Positions 54,777 through 64,000 of a stretch of 64,000 bases of DNA are shown one piece after another. The stretch comes from Bubalus kerabau. Its lineage: Eukaryota; Chordata; Mammalia; Artiodactyla; Bovidae. The translations under genes were made by a program, and so were the position numbers. Location of the stretch: contig NC_073627.1 of assembly GCF_029407905.1 (NCBI RefSeq), positions 155,625,697-155,689,696 of the forward strand, in the 5' to 3' direction. The notes under the pieces were generated by a model. It saw nothing but the letters and a program-made list of their open reading frames with translations, was not told the DNA's origin and did no database searches. The first letter of the stretch is position 1; the number at the start of each line of letters is the position of its first letter.

Positions 54777-54905
54777 ATACCACTCCATGTATATACCACA
54801 TTTTGTTTGTCCATTCATCTGTCAGTGAACACTGGATTATTTCCACCTTTTGGCTACTGCAAATAAAGCTGCCTTGAACATTAGCAAATAAGCGTCTATT
54901 TGAGT
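54777..54905 (-). mobile_element. Old L1M, antisense, right part
   Basis: It resumes the same L1M: CCATGTATATACCACATTTT, GTCCATTCATCTGTCAGTGA, TTTCCACCTTTTGGCTACTG, TATTTGAGTTCCGG. The gap from 53995 to 54776 is therefore inserted DNA. Confidence 0.85.
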
Positions 54906-55212
54906 TCCGGGCAGCATAGATTATTTTTAAAGTGTGATGAGAACCTAAATTTATTTTTTTCAGAAATGAGGAAGAAAGTAGTGCCAAAATCAGGAGTTGG
55001 AACATAACAGTCTCAACTAGATGAATATGTGTAGTGCCGAAGTCCTTGCCCTAGCCCATTTCTTCAGCATCCCTGATGCCAAGAGTAGTACGAGTATCTT
55101 TTTTGAGCCTGGTAATCACATCCTAGCCATCTTCTCTTCCCTGCAGCAGAAAATGACCCAAGTTCAGTGGCACAGCTCTGACCACTGGGCAGGTAGGTGC
55201 CCCAGAGTCCTT
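54906..55212. other. Unassigned sequence, no gene seen
   Basis: No repeat or gene recognised. Confidence 0.45.
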
Positions 55213-55223
55213 TGCCAACATAT

Positions 55224-55341
55224 TATTGTTTAGTCAGTTGTGTCCGACTCTTTGCAACACCATGGACCGTAGCTCACCCGGCTCCTCTGTCCATAGAATT
55301 TTCCAGGCAAGATTACTGGAATGGGTTGCCATTTCTTTCTG
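55224..55341 (-). repeat. Bov-A unit SINE fragment with exact duplication
   Basis: A reversed Bov-tA 3' body only (TAGTCAGTTGTGTCCGACTC, CATGGACCGTAGCTCACCCG, TGGGTTGCCATTTCTTTCTG), lacking the tRNA-like head. A perfect 11-bp target-site duplication, TGCCAACATAT, flanks it at 55213-55223 and 55342-55352. The copy therefore inserted already 5'-truncated. Confidence 0.95.
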
Positions 55342-55352
55342 TGCCAACATAT

Positions 55353-57475
55353 AAAATTATTCAAATACCCAAAACATTGACTTCAGAGTCTTGGATGGGT
55401 GCCTGGGTCACGCTCATAGCTGCAGATCAGATTGGACCTGCCATAGAATAGAAACATCCTGGGAAAGCCCTTGCTCACGTCTGCTGTGATTTTTCCTTAA
55501 CCCTATAGCCCTTTGTGGTAAGAAGAGTAACTAACTGGCCTTAGACCATGAAATTCGCCATCCACCTTCTCAACTTCATGAGGACAATCCCAGATACCAG
55601 TGTCCCTTTTAAGGCCAGTTATCTTTAAGACACCACTAAGCATTCACCTGTCCCCTATGAAGACAGTGTCAGACAACAAAGGGAAGTGGGAGGCAGGGAA
55701 GAGGGGCTGACATGAGGCTCTCTGCTCTCTGGTGCAACCTCCCTTTGGGGCCTTCTGTAGCTCTGTAGCCCCGTAAATTTGCAAAGATGAGAAAGGGGTT
55801 CCCCAGCCAGAAGTCAGTCCTTTGCAATTCTTTCCTGACTTGTCCATCATCTGTCTTCTAAGAGCAGATGGAAACACAAGGAGGGGCTAAGGACACATGG
55901 CATCAGTCACCTACCGATGATAGACGGTTTGGATTCACAGCCAGCCTTTTAGCTAAGTTAGCAACACATTGTTTAACTTGTTCTGAACATATTGGGGCAA
56001 AATGCACTGTGGTTCTGACTCAGGACGCCTTTTCCCAAGTGTCACCTCTGTGGCTGAATAAAGTCCAGTTAGAATACAAATTCCTGGACATTATAAGATG
56101 AGGCTAGGGAGCCCGTACTGCCCAGAATGTCCAGGGGGTTGGGGAAAGCTCCAGGTTTGTTATGAAATGCATCTTTGTATTTCAATATATATTAAGATCA
56201 CTAAAATGAACACCCACTAATAATTGTACAGAGCATTTACTCTGAGTTCATTGTATGCCAGGCCCAGGGCTGTGCATACACCTGTCCGAGTCTTTTGAAT
56301 CTGGAAGGATGCACCAGCCCGACCAATCATGAAAACAAGTGTTAAGGCCACTTTTTTCCCCTAGAGATTTTCCTGTAAGATGGAATAAGAGAGACGAGCT
56401 TCAGTGGCACGTGTCACAGATTCTGCAAATATTTTTGAATTTAAAAATCACAAAGGATTTACCCAACCAAGGACAATGTAGGCAACCAGCGACTGTGTTT
56501 CAGTATAAAATACCTCTGGGGTTTCTGAGAGGAGTCACTTGGACATAGATGATTTCCTGAGCTGTGTGATCACAGAATCTTTAAGCCACATATCACCAAG
56601 AAAGGAAGAAAGCATGAAACTTGCTGAAGTTTCGGTGACTGTCAGATGACGAGTGACAGTGGTCAGAGCAGAACTAGGAACAAATTCCATGCAAAAATAT
56701 AGTGAAAAAGAGCACAGGAGGTGCTATAATGCATCAGTGGCCCCACAAACACATTTCTCAGAACTTATCCTCTGGGGATGGGAGAAGGGTCCAGAAGGAG
56801 TCTACTGGTCACTCTTCTTGGAGAACCGGGGGTGTGGAAATACAACATACATGCAGAGAGCAATGCCCAATGAGATAAGGAACCTGATGAGATTGACTTG
56901 GTGCCTGAAATAAACAAATGATAGAAGAAATCACAGGAGTGTACTCTGACCTTTCAGAGATGCCATGGAAGCAAGAATCCACTGGGCCGTGAGGACAACC
57001 TCCTGCTTTAGGCCACAAATGCTGGACAGACACAGTGCCCTGGAACATAAGAACAGGTGTCATGGCCTTGGGTCACTTTATGACTCCCCACCCCAAGGAG
57101 GCCAGCTAGGGACAGCCCAGAGGGCCACAGTGGGGAAATGAGCCAGAGGGCAGGGACCCCCACCACCACTGCCTCCAGGGCCCTCTGGAAGGGCATTCAT
57201 AGCGCATCATCCGGAATCTCCCACCCAGCTCCTCTTAGGTGTCAAGCATTCCCTGGGCCAGCAGCACCTCCAGCCCAAGGCACACGAAGCCCAGCACTCA
57301 CCTTCCTCAGAGGTCAAGCTGACAGGGGAGGTTTGTGCAACATGTCCACCCACTCATTCTGCTCAGACATGGCCCACTTCTCCATTAAAGACCCTCAGCA
57401 ACTCTGGCTGGTGACACAGACCCTGCAGCAGCCTGAAGGGAGTGAGCAACGCTTCCACACTGACAGTCACACCTC
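55353..57475. other. Unassigned sequence with a weak MIR/L2 remnant
   Basis: GTACAGAGCATTTACTCTGA and TGTATGCCAGGCCCAGGGCT at 56227-56280 look like a reversed MIR or L2 end. Nothing else was recognised. Open frames around 57138-57533 are GC-driven and without motif. Confidence 0.4.
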
Positions 57476-57598
57476 CCCCTGGTGCCTGGTCAAAATGCAG
57501 ATCCTGACTCCTGGGGGCTGGAGTGTGGCCTGAGACTCTGTGTTTCTAACACGTGATGCTGTCGCTGTGGTCCACGGACCCCACTTGAGTAGCAGGGC
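57476..57598 (-). mobile_element. MER20-type DNA transposon fossil
   Basis: CAAAATGCAGATCCTGACTC, GGCCTGAGACTCTGTGTTTC, TAACACGTGATGCTGTCGCT, GTGGTCCACGGACCCCACTT and GAGTAGCAGGG follow the reversed MER20 (hAT-Charlie) order. It is a non-autonomous remnant of about 120 bp. Some MER20 copies act as regulatory elements in mammals, but nothing here shows that for this copy. Confidence 0.7.
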
Positions 57599-60000
57599 CC
57601 TGAGATTTGGGAGGGGTCTGTGGTCTAGAGGCACATCTGATAACCCAGGTCTCTTTAGCACCCTGTGGCAGAACCCCCTCTCTTTACCCCAGCATCGCTG
57701 CTCTGAGAACCCAAGCATGCAGGCTCCCTTTCACAAGGTGATGGCCAGCATCCCAGTGATCTTCCCCACCCCCATTCAGCCGTTCATGTTGCTCCGTCAT
57801 CAAAAGCCAGAGTCCCAAGGACATAAATAGCCACCAGTTTTCCAAGGAAAGAAAACAACATCTGAATAATTTTTATGATCAGTTTTTCAGATCTTACATT
57901 GCACACTCAAGTTGTTTGGAAAAAATTAAAGAGCTGACCCTCACAACAGTGCACACGATGACCGTCTGCTCAGCTGAAGAAGAAAGCCACATCTGACTTG
58001 GGATCTGCACACCAACTGACACATGCAAATCACCAGCACTGCAGGGCACAGGTCAGCAGGAAGCCCTTCCTCCTGCCCCGGTTCTCAGACCACTAACCGT
58101 GACTCGTGTGAACTTCTCAGGAGGTTCAGATAAAATGAGAGAGAGAAAGGATGTGGTCACTGCTTCGGAGATTAGCAAGGAAAACAAACCGAATGAAGAG
58201 TAAGCATTCAGGTTGTCTCCTCGAAGCCAGAAAAAAAGACCTCCTGAGTGGGCGCTGGATGAGAAATTACAATCCCGCATGGTCGGGTGCTTGGGGGTTC
58301 CTGGAGCCAGATGGCTTTCTCTTCTCTCGAGCACTTCTCCATCCCTCCAGCAGTCCACTGACTTGCCCTTTTTTCCCTCCTTTCCCAGGGCTTGCCACCA
58401 AGCACAGAAAGCAGAGGAAGGGAGAAGGCTTCTATTCGGAGAAACTGGATTCAGCTGAGGGACACAGGTCTTGGTATTGTTCTCAAGTATATTTCCAGTT
58501 CCTTGGTGTCTATTACCTAATACTGACATTGCAGAGCAAAACCACCTTGATTCACCCATCCTCCCAGAAAATATCTATTGAACACCAGGGGTAACCCTGA
58601 TCCAGATGGTGAAGATTCACCAGTGGCTAGGATAGAAAAGGTCTCGTCTCTCCTAGAGTTTACCTAACTGGGAACAGGAGAATGGCTGCATGACGGATTT
58701 CAGTGAGGGGTGCGTGCTTTGAAAAGTAATAAGGCAGCAGGGATGTGGGGGAGGGGGAACAGGAGCACCATGTGACGCACACGGCACTTTCTCAAGGGGC
58801 ACCATCCACATGGGCATCCAGGAGCTCCCAGGGTGGTCCTAAGCAGAATCCTGAATCCGGAAGGGGCCAGGTGTGGGGAGAGCTTGTGGACAAATGGAAA
58901 AGCAAGTGTGCTGGGGGGCATCGCTCACAGGAGAGGCACAAAGAATCTAGGGTCACAGCCACGAGGGGGACCTGTGTCCTGATGGAGTTCCCCACTGATT
59001 GAACCCTAAAATGAAGACAAAGGCAAGAGAGCAGTCTGATGGGTCTGTTTGCATCAGCCTCCAGGGCACAGAGCAGGGGAGAGTCAAGGAGCCCTGGAGA
59101 AGCCACGTCCCCAGCACAGCACAAAACAGTCTCAGAAATGAATTCCCCACAGACTGAAGGTGGAGGCTGCAGGACCACACTCTCCAAGGAGGCAGCTCAC
59201 CCCTCTGTCCCCAGTTCTGAACCCCGCAAACTCCAGGCTGCATGCTGGCCGTGCCTAGAAGGACCCAGCCGGGAAGGGCAGGACCTGCTCACGGACTAGA
59301 GGACGAAGCAAACAGACTGGAGTGTGAACATGGCCAAACCTCTCTCCCTCTCCACAAAGTTCAATACATCAAAGTATTTTGAAACAAGGAAGTAGTTACG
59401 AAGTTGTATGCATATATAATGGGTTCTGTATCTTTAAATTCAAAGCAACCTTCAGAAAAAAAAAAAAAAGAAAGGGCAGCAGAGTTTGTTTCTTTTTCTT
59501 CTCATGCAAAGTTCAAGTTGAGAAAGCCCTTTTGGAATGGAACAGTTGCATAAGTATGGGATTAGTTGTACTTGATTATAGATAAATTAATGACAGTGGG
59601 TAGGGAAGACCTAGTGTATATGGAACACCTACCCATGACCCCATCTTTAAGACTCGGCTAAAGTCTTTTTTTTTTTTTAAACCTCCCTTGATTTTCCCTC
59701 ACTCCATCTCAACATGGGTCCCCGCTCATGTGGCCAAGGAATATTGTCACCTGGGTCCCAATCTCCTGTTTTGATGTCTCGCTTTTCCCACACAACTGTG
59801 CTCTCGCAGGTCTTCGTTCTCCAAATCTGAGGGCCTGGTCTAGAGCAAGGCGTTTATTAAGACTCAGTGAACGTTTGCTGAGTAAGTGAAGGAACGACAG
59901 CACGGCATCCGTGAGTCATCTGGGAAATGAATCTTGCAGCCACCCTGAACTCCCACTCTTCTTATCGTCTGCATGTTTATAGATGAATAAGCTGGGAGCT
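57599..60000. other. Unassigned sequence with a weak L2-like stretch
   Basis: Bases 58555-58690 (ATATCTATTGAACACCAGGG, CTCCTAGAGTTTACCTAACT) resemble a reversed L2 3' end. Two low-complexity runs lie at 59457-59474 (A-rich) and 59667-59680 (T). Open frames on both strands around 58053-58594 overlap and have no motif. Confidence 0.4.
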
Positions 60001-60205
60001 GAGGTCCCTGCTGGCTCAAAGGGTGAAAAATCTGCCTGCAATGCAGGAGACCCGAGTTTAATGCCTGGCTTGGGACGATCCCTTGGAGTAGGAAATGACA
60101 ACCGGCTCCAGTATTCTTGCCTGGAGAATTCCATGGACAGAGGACCCTTGTGGGCTACAGTCCAAGGAGTCACAAAGAGTTGGACACAACTGAGCAACTA
60201 ACACC
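60001..60205 (+). repeat. Bov-tA SINE
   Basis: GGTCCCTGCTGGCTCAAAGG, AGACCCGAGTTTAATGCCTG (B box degraded), TCCAGTATTCTTGCCTGGAG, and the tail TTGGACACAACTGAGCAACT. A CA-rich tail (ACACCCCCACACACGAACAC) follows. Confidence 0.95.
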
Positions 60206-60524
60206 CCCACACACGAACACACAGAACATCCAGTTCATTAGTGACAAAAACAGAATTTGCTAAATTCACAGTCTACATCTTTGAATCAAACAACCTCATT
60301 TATCTTTGGCAAAAAAAAAAAAAAAAACCTAGAATGAATCTTGAAAAAAATTGTGAGGTCCAGAAGGAGCCTCGGAAAGTGGTTATCTCATCATCCAATG
60401 CTGACGAAATCTCTTCTTTAATAGGTGACCAAGAGTCACAGATGCCAAAGTTTTTACTTGACTGGTAAACAGTGAAACCTAAATGTTATTCTGGCTCTGT
60501 CACTCATGGTTCTGTCTTCATCTT

Positions 60525-60780
60525 CATTTAGTCAACAAACCTTTACCAAGGTCATGAACTAGGTGTTGGGTTTGCACAGATGAGAATGTGTGGCTGCCTA
60601 TTTTCAAAAGCTCACTGGTCAGCCAGAAAATGGGCATACCAGCCAGAAATTATAATAAAGTGCATAGAGGACCATTATGAAATTTTGTGCACCATCTATG
60701 CAAAGGATCACAGAGAAAAAGAAACATGTATCTGTGGGGAAATCAGTGGGTGGGAGACAGAAAGCTTTGCATGAGGATGT
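60525..60780 (-). repeat. L2 LINE 3' region, antisense (likely)
   Basis: CATTTAGTCAACAAACCTTT, ACCAAGGTCATGAACTAGGT, GTTTGCACAGATGAGAATGT, CTCACTGGTCAGCCAG, AATAAAGTGCATAGAGGACC and GATCACAGAGAAAAAGAAAC follow the reversed L2 3' order. Confidence 0.55.
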
Positions 60781-60949
60781 CCTTGGGCTATTTAGCAAAG
60801 TATCATGCTCGTGGCCTGGAAAGTTTCCTCCAGCTCTGGTGGAAGAGGAATTATGGTGTGGTGGTGACCTAAAAGGAAGCTTGGAGTGTAACCTCCCTGA
60901 GCCTTTATGCTGAGGGGTGCCACACCCAATGGTCATCAGAGCATGATGA

Positions 60950-61060
60950 ATCCAGTCCATGGGGTTCAAATCCCAGTCATCCCCCTCATGACCTGGTGAA
61001 AGAACCTAACTTTCCTATGCCCAAGCTTCTCCATGGGTGGAATGGAGTCTCAGGGGTGGG
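60950..61060 (+). repeat. MIR SINE fragment
   Basis: GGGGTTCAAATCCCAGTCAT keeps the B-box-like tRNA part. Then AGAACCTAACTTTCCTATGC, CCAAGCTTCTCCATGGGTGG and AATGGAGTCT follow the MIR core. Confidence 0.65.
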
Positions 61061-61645
61061 GTCCTCACTGCAAACAGTGAAACCAAAAGCCACCTCCTGA
61101 AACAGGTGGAGACCAGCAAGGATGTACACAGCAGGATGGTCTCATGAGGACACAGCCCCTGGCTTAACCACTCTGAACTCTGGCCACAGAGTGCTGACCC
61201 CAGGGGCCAGTTGTGATTCCATCAGAGGCTGACCTACTAAGCCTAGCAGAGAATTAGGGGCACAAGACACAAAGAGATCAGACCTTCCACAAGGACAGGG
61301 CTGATGGAAAGCAGAGCCCTGCATCTGGCTGTTGCTGTAGCTCAGTCGACAGATGTGAGGTGGGGGAGAGCAGGACCCCAAAGACAAGCTGAAGATGGGG
61401 ATGCACTTCCTCCTTACCTCCTCCCACTCTGATGCACAGGAAACCTTCGAGGGAGCTGGTATCCTCTACCACGAGCTTGCACAGGCATCTGGGCTGGGGC
61501 TCAAAGAAGCCATCAGAGATCCCCAGGAGCTGAAGGTGAGCTGCACCTCACAGCAACCATAGATGCAAAGTGGCCCCAACTTCATTGCTGCTGCCCAATT
61601 GACCATAGGAGATGGCTAAAGTAAAGCAAGTTTTCAGATACTATT
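61061..61645. other. Unassigned sequence, no gene seen
   Basis: No named repeat or gene. The right end, TTAAAGTTTCAAATTTT, is the target site of the next SINE. Confidence 0.45.
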
Positions 61646-61659
61646 AAAGTTTCAAATTT

Positions 61660-61989
61660 TATTCATTTTTTATAATTTTGTTTATTTCTGTCTGTGCTAG
61701 GTCTTCATTGCTACATGTGTTTTTCTCTAGTTGTGGTGAGCAGGGGCTACTCTCTAGTTTCAGTGGTTGGGCTTTTCATTGCAGTGGCTTCTCTCATTGT
61801 GGAGCACAGGTTCTAAGTCTCCTGGGCTTCAGCAGTTGCGGCCCTCAGGCTCTAGAGCACAAGTTCACTAGCTGTAGCACACAGGATTAGTTGCTCCATG
61901 GTATGTATCATTTTTCCAAATCAAGAATCAAACTTGTGTATCCTGCATCGGCAGGCAGATTCTTTACCACTGAGACAACAGGGAAGCCC
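61660..61989 (-). repeat. CHR-2 type SINE, full length
   Basis: The reversed full-length copy ends with TTTACCACTGAGACAACAGG and GAAGCCC. Inside are GGTGAGCAGGGGCTACTCTC, CATTGCAGTGGCTTCTCTCA, GGGCTTCAGCAGTTGCGGCC and AATCAAGAATCAAACTTGTG. The target-site duplication is AAAGTTTCAAATTT (61646-61659) and AAAGTCTCAAATATT (61990-62004). Confidence 0.95.
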
Positions 61990-62005
61990 AAAGTCTCAAA
62001 TATTT

Positions 62006-62030
62006 AAAAAAAAAAAAAAAAAAAAAAAAA
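62006..62030. repeat. A25 homopolymer
   Basis: About 25 uninterrupted A next to the right copy of the SINE duplication. The SINE is reversed, so this run is at its head side and is not its tail. It belongs to the flank or to an older element. Confidence 0.9.
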
Positions 62031-62189
62031 GTTAGTTATCCCAAAGGAGATGCTTCAGGTTGAAGATCTGACTTAGTTGGATAAAAGCTCTTAAGAGAAA
62101 GACAAGCTAGGACCCCCTTGCTAAAATAAGAGCCCTCTCCCCCTGCTGACTTTATAGACAGGAGCTGCCCTGCTATGCCGGGGGTATGA

Positions 62190-62505
62190 AGGCACCACAG
62201 GGAAAAGGCCTGGGGACACCTTTGGGAGCTGAGAGTAGCCCATGCCAGGTACCAGCAGGAACATGGGAACCTCCATTTTACAGCGACAAGGAATGAGCTC
62301 TGCTACCAACATGGATGAGTCAGGAGTGGACTTCTCTCCAGTCAACAACCAGACGAGACCTCAGCCCAGCTGGCACCTTGAGACCCTGAGCAGAAGAACT
62401 AGATAAGTCCTTCCCAGACCCCTGAACCTCAGAGACTGTGAAGTAACACATGGGTGCTGGTTTCTGCTCTCATTTGCTATGTGGGAATAGAGAACTAATG
62501 CAGGA
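62190..62505 (+). mobile_element. MLT1-type LTR (likely)
   Basis: GGGGACACCTTTGGGAGCTG, GAATGAGCTCTGCTACCAAC, GCTGGCACCTTGAGACCCTG, CAGAGACTGTGAAGTAACAC and GGGAATAGAGAACTAATGCA resemble an old MaLR/MLT1 LTR through to its 3' end. The usual AATAAA is decayed to AGTAAC. No internal genes are present. Confidence 0.55.
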
Positions 62506-62590
62506 AGGCCCAGTACGCTGTGCAGTTCCAGCCTGGCTAGGTTGGCACAGCTCTGGCATCAGACCTGGGCCCTCCTGTCCTTGAAACTCT

Positions 62591-63010
62591 GTTACAGGGT
62601 TCAAGCTCACTCTGCTCACTAAACAATAAGCCAATTAATCCAAGAGATGAGGTGCTGAGGAAAGGAATATGACTTTATTTGAAAAGCCAGCTGACCAAGA
62701 AGATGGCACACTAATGTCTCAAAATAACCATCTTGTCCAGGTCTGGATGCCAGATCAGAGATGGGAGTGGGGAGGTGAGGTGAGGAAACCAAGTAAAAAG
62801 GCCGTTAACCTTGCAAAAATGTCTTAGAATGGCAAGCCTCAGACAGGGGGATATGTTAATTTCTTTCTTCCTGCAATCTACAGGTGGACAGGGTTTTGAA
62901 CAAAGGCATTTAAGCTTAACAGTCAAGCAGAGGGACAGGATTCTCTGAGGCAGGCCATTATGTACGATTATAATTGTAATAACAAAAGCAACAGACAACA
63001 ATTCAAATAA
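62591..63010 (-). mobile_element. Solo LTR candidate of a ruminant endogenous retrovirus
   Basis: On the minus strand an AATAAA polyadenylation signal (62679-62674) is followed by TTCCTTTCCTCAGCACC, GGATTAATTGGCTTATTG, AGTGAGCAGAGTGAGCTTG and a GTAACAG end. This is the same U5 layout as the plus-strand candidate at 41541-41590. U3 would run right from about 62690, and blocks such as GGCAAGCCTCAGACAGGGGG look like a known ruminant LTR. The right end is uncertain and could reach 63300. No viral genes were seen. Confidence 0.5.
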
Positions 63011-63411
63011 ACAGTTTCAACAGTCAGAATTGACTTCTCCCTGCAACAACTCCAGAAAATCTTGGGTCCCAGCAGAGACCAGCAGACCAGCACTCTCCTG
63101 AAGGTGCAGGGACTCCAGGGATGCCCTGGACACAGCCTGCCCAGCTCCCCCAACCCCCGACTTGTCCAGCCCTGCCATTTTACTGTTTCACAGTCACCTG
63201 GGTAGTCCCCAGCCTCATCTTGCCTTAGGAAGTGGAGAAGCATCACTGATACTCCTGCATCCCCTAGACCTATCAGCATGTTACCACAACACCTGAGAGG
63301 GTGGCCAGGGTCTTAGGGGAAGCCCTACGCCCTGCTTTGGGTGAGTAAGGAATTACCTGGTCCCATGGGTCTTCATGTCCCCCTCATAATAGCCATAAAA
63401 ATCTCACTAAC
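63011..63411. other. Unassigned, possibly more LTR
   Basis: It may continue the LTR of 62591-63010, since no clear boundary is visible. No gene. Confidence 0.35.
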
Positions 63412-63611
63412 ACAAAGACCCTGAGTCTGGGAAAGATTGAAGGCAGGAGGAGAAGGGGACAACAGTGGATGATGATTGGATGGCATCACCAACTTGATGG
63501 ACATGAGTTTGAGCAAGTTCCAGGAGTTGGTGACGGACAAGGAAGCCAGGCATGCTGCAGTCCATGGGTCACAAAGAGTCAGACACGACTGAGCGACTGA
63601 ACTGACTGAAT
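63412..63611 (+). mobile_element. BovB LINE 3' end
   Basis: The last 200 bp of BovB: AAAGACCCTGAGTCTGGGAA, GGAGGAGAAGGGGACAACAG, CATCACCAACTTGATGGACA, AGTTTGAGCAAGTTCCAGGA, and the tail CGACTGAGCGACTGAACTGA. Truncated and non-coding. Confidence 0.94.
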
Positions 63612-64000
63612 ACAAAGTAAGGTAGACTATCCACCAAACTACTTAAGAGTTGGTGTCTTTTTTCTGAGCTCAAGCAAATTAAGGTGTTGGCACTGCCAAT
63701 TTCTCACCTCAGAAGAACTGACCACCTGTGAATGCTGAGCTCACACATGGAATCTTGGCCAGGGAATATGGGCTTGATTTTTGTCCTGGGTTGTCTGAGA
63801 AGATCACCAATGACAGGACCATCTCCAGCAGCAAAAGAAAGACAGATGACTCTGAGCCTGCGTGCACATCTCCCCAGGCCAGATGGAGCAGCTGACACAC
63901 AGCAGTTCCCACGCTTGCTGGTGGTGAGACTGCCTATCAGACACACATAATGTATGGAATCCTTACCTGTGTGATATGCCTTCCTAAGAAACTGTCTGGC
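63612..64000. other. Unassigned sequence, no gene seen
   Basis: No repeat or gene recognised up to the window edge. Open frames of about 70-80 codons on both strands have no motif. Confidence 0.45.

Noticed and set aside
58053..58594. Opposed 168- and 147-codon open frames
   Set aside because: They overlap head to head without a motif, and part of the region resembles an old L2.
41137..63010. The two similar LTR candidates read as the ends of one provirus
   Set aside because: They face opposite directions, and the DNA between them holds SINEs, L1 and MIR but no retroviral genes.

Overview
This 64 kb window is nuclear DNA from a ruminant, most likely a bovid. The evidence is its repeat content. 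It carries BovB (RTE-clade) LINEs, the BovB-derived Bov-tA and Bov-A2 SINEs, CHR-2 type tRNA-derived SINEs shared by ruminants, hippos and whales, and the ruminant L1 3' UTR. Older mammalian repeats lie underneath: L2, MIR, L1M, MLT1 LTRs, MER20 and another hAT-type fossil. I cannot tell cattle from sheep, goat or buffalo from the sequence alone. I found no convincing protein-coding gene, no RNA gene, no CRISPR array and no bacterial or plasmid signal. The window reads as intergenic or deep-intronic DNA. Family names come from recognising consensus-like stretches by eye, without a database search, so boundaries are approximate unless a target-site duplication (TSD) is given.

Layout. Bases 1-7.3 kb are almost entirely LINE: a ruminant L1 3' end split by two BovB insertions, then a long antisense L1M that runs out to its 5' UTR near 7335. 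From 7.3 to 22.9 kb, mostly unassigned sequence is dotted with SINEs, one BovB 3' end, L1 3' ends and an LTR-like repeat at 11.6-12.3 kb. From 22.9 to 25.9 kb there is a dense nest: an L1MB tail, a BovB 3' end, a ruminant L1 with a 5' inversion, a second BovB 3' end in the opposite direction, a second old L1 tail split by a SINE, and an MLT1 LTR end. At 28-29.6 kb an L2 is split by an MLT1 LTR. At 29.8-32.9 kb lies the largest element, a nearly complete BovB of about 3.1 kb.

From 33 to 64 kb the sequence is more GC-rich and mostly unassigned. It is interrupted by Bov-tA, Bov-A2 and CHR-2 SINEs (many with TSDs), old L1 tails at 39.7-40.4 and 53.6-54.9 kb, LTR-like repeats at 41.1-41.6, 54.2-54.8, 62.2-62.5 and 62.6-63.0 kb, and a SINE inserted inside another SINE at 43.9-44.3 kb. 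Summing my own intervals, recognisable repeats cover about 40 percent of the window, which is a lower bound.

How the parts relate. The only coding-like sequence is the endonuclease and reverse transcriptase of BovB and L1. Bov-tA and Bov-A2 share their 3' part with BovB and are thought to be mobilised by its machinery. All BovB copies here are broken. The 29.8-32.9 kb copy has an altered reverse-transcriptase catalytic box (YAND for YADD) and an altered endonuclease box (GNWK for GDWN). I did not find a previously undescribed biological system. The points most worth a second look are the nested insertion histories, the twin-primed L1, the inverted BovB pair that could form double-stranded RNA, the G-quadruplex-prone tracts and one weak candidate exon.
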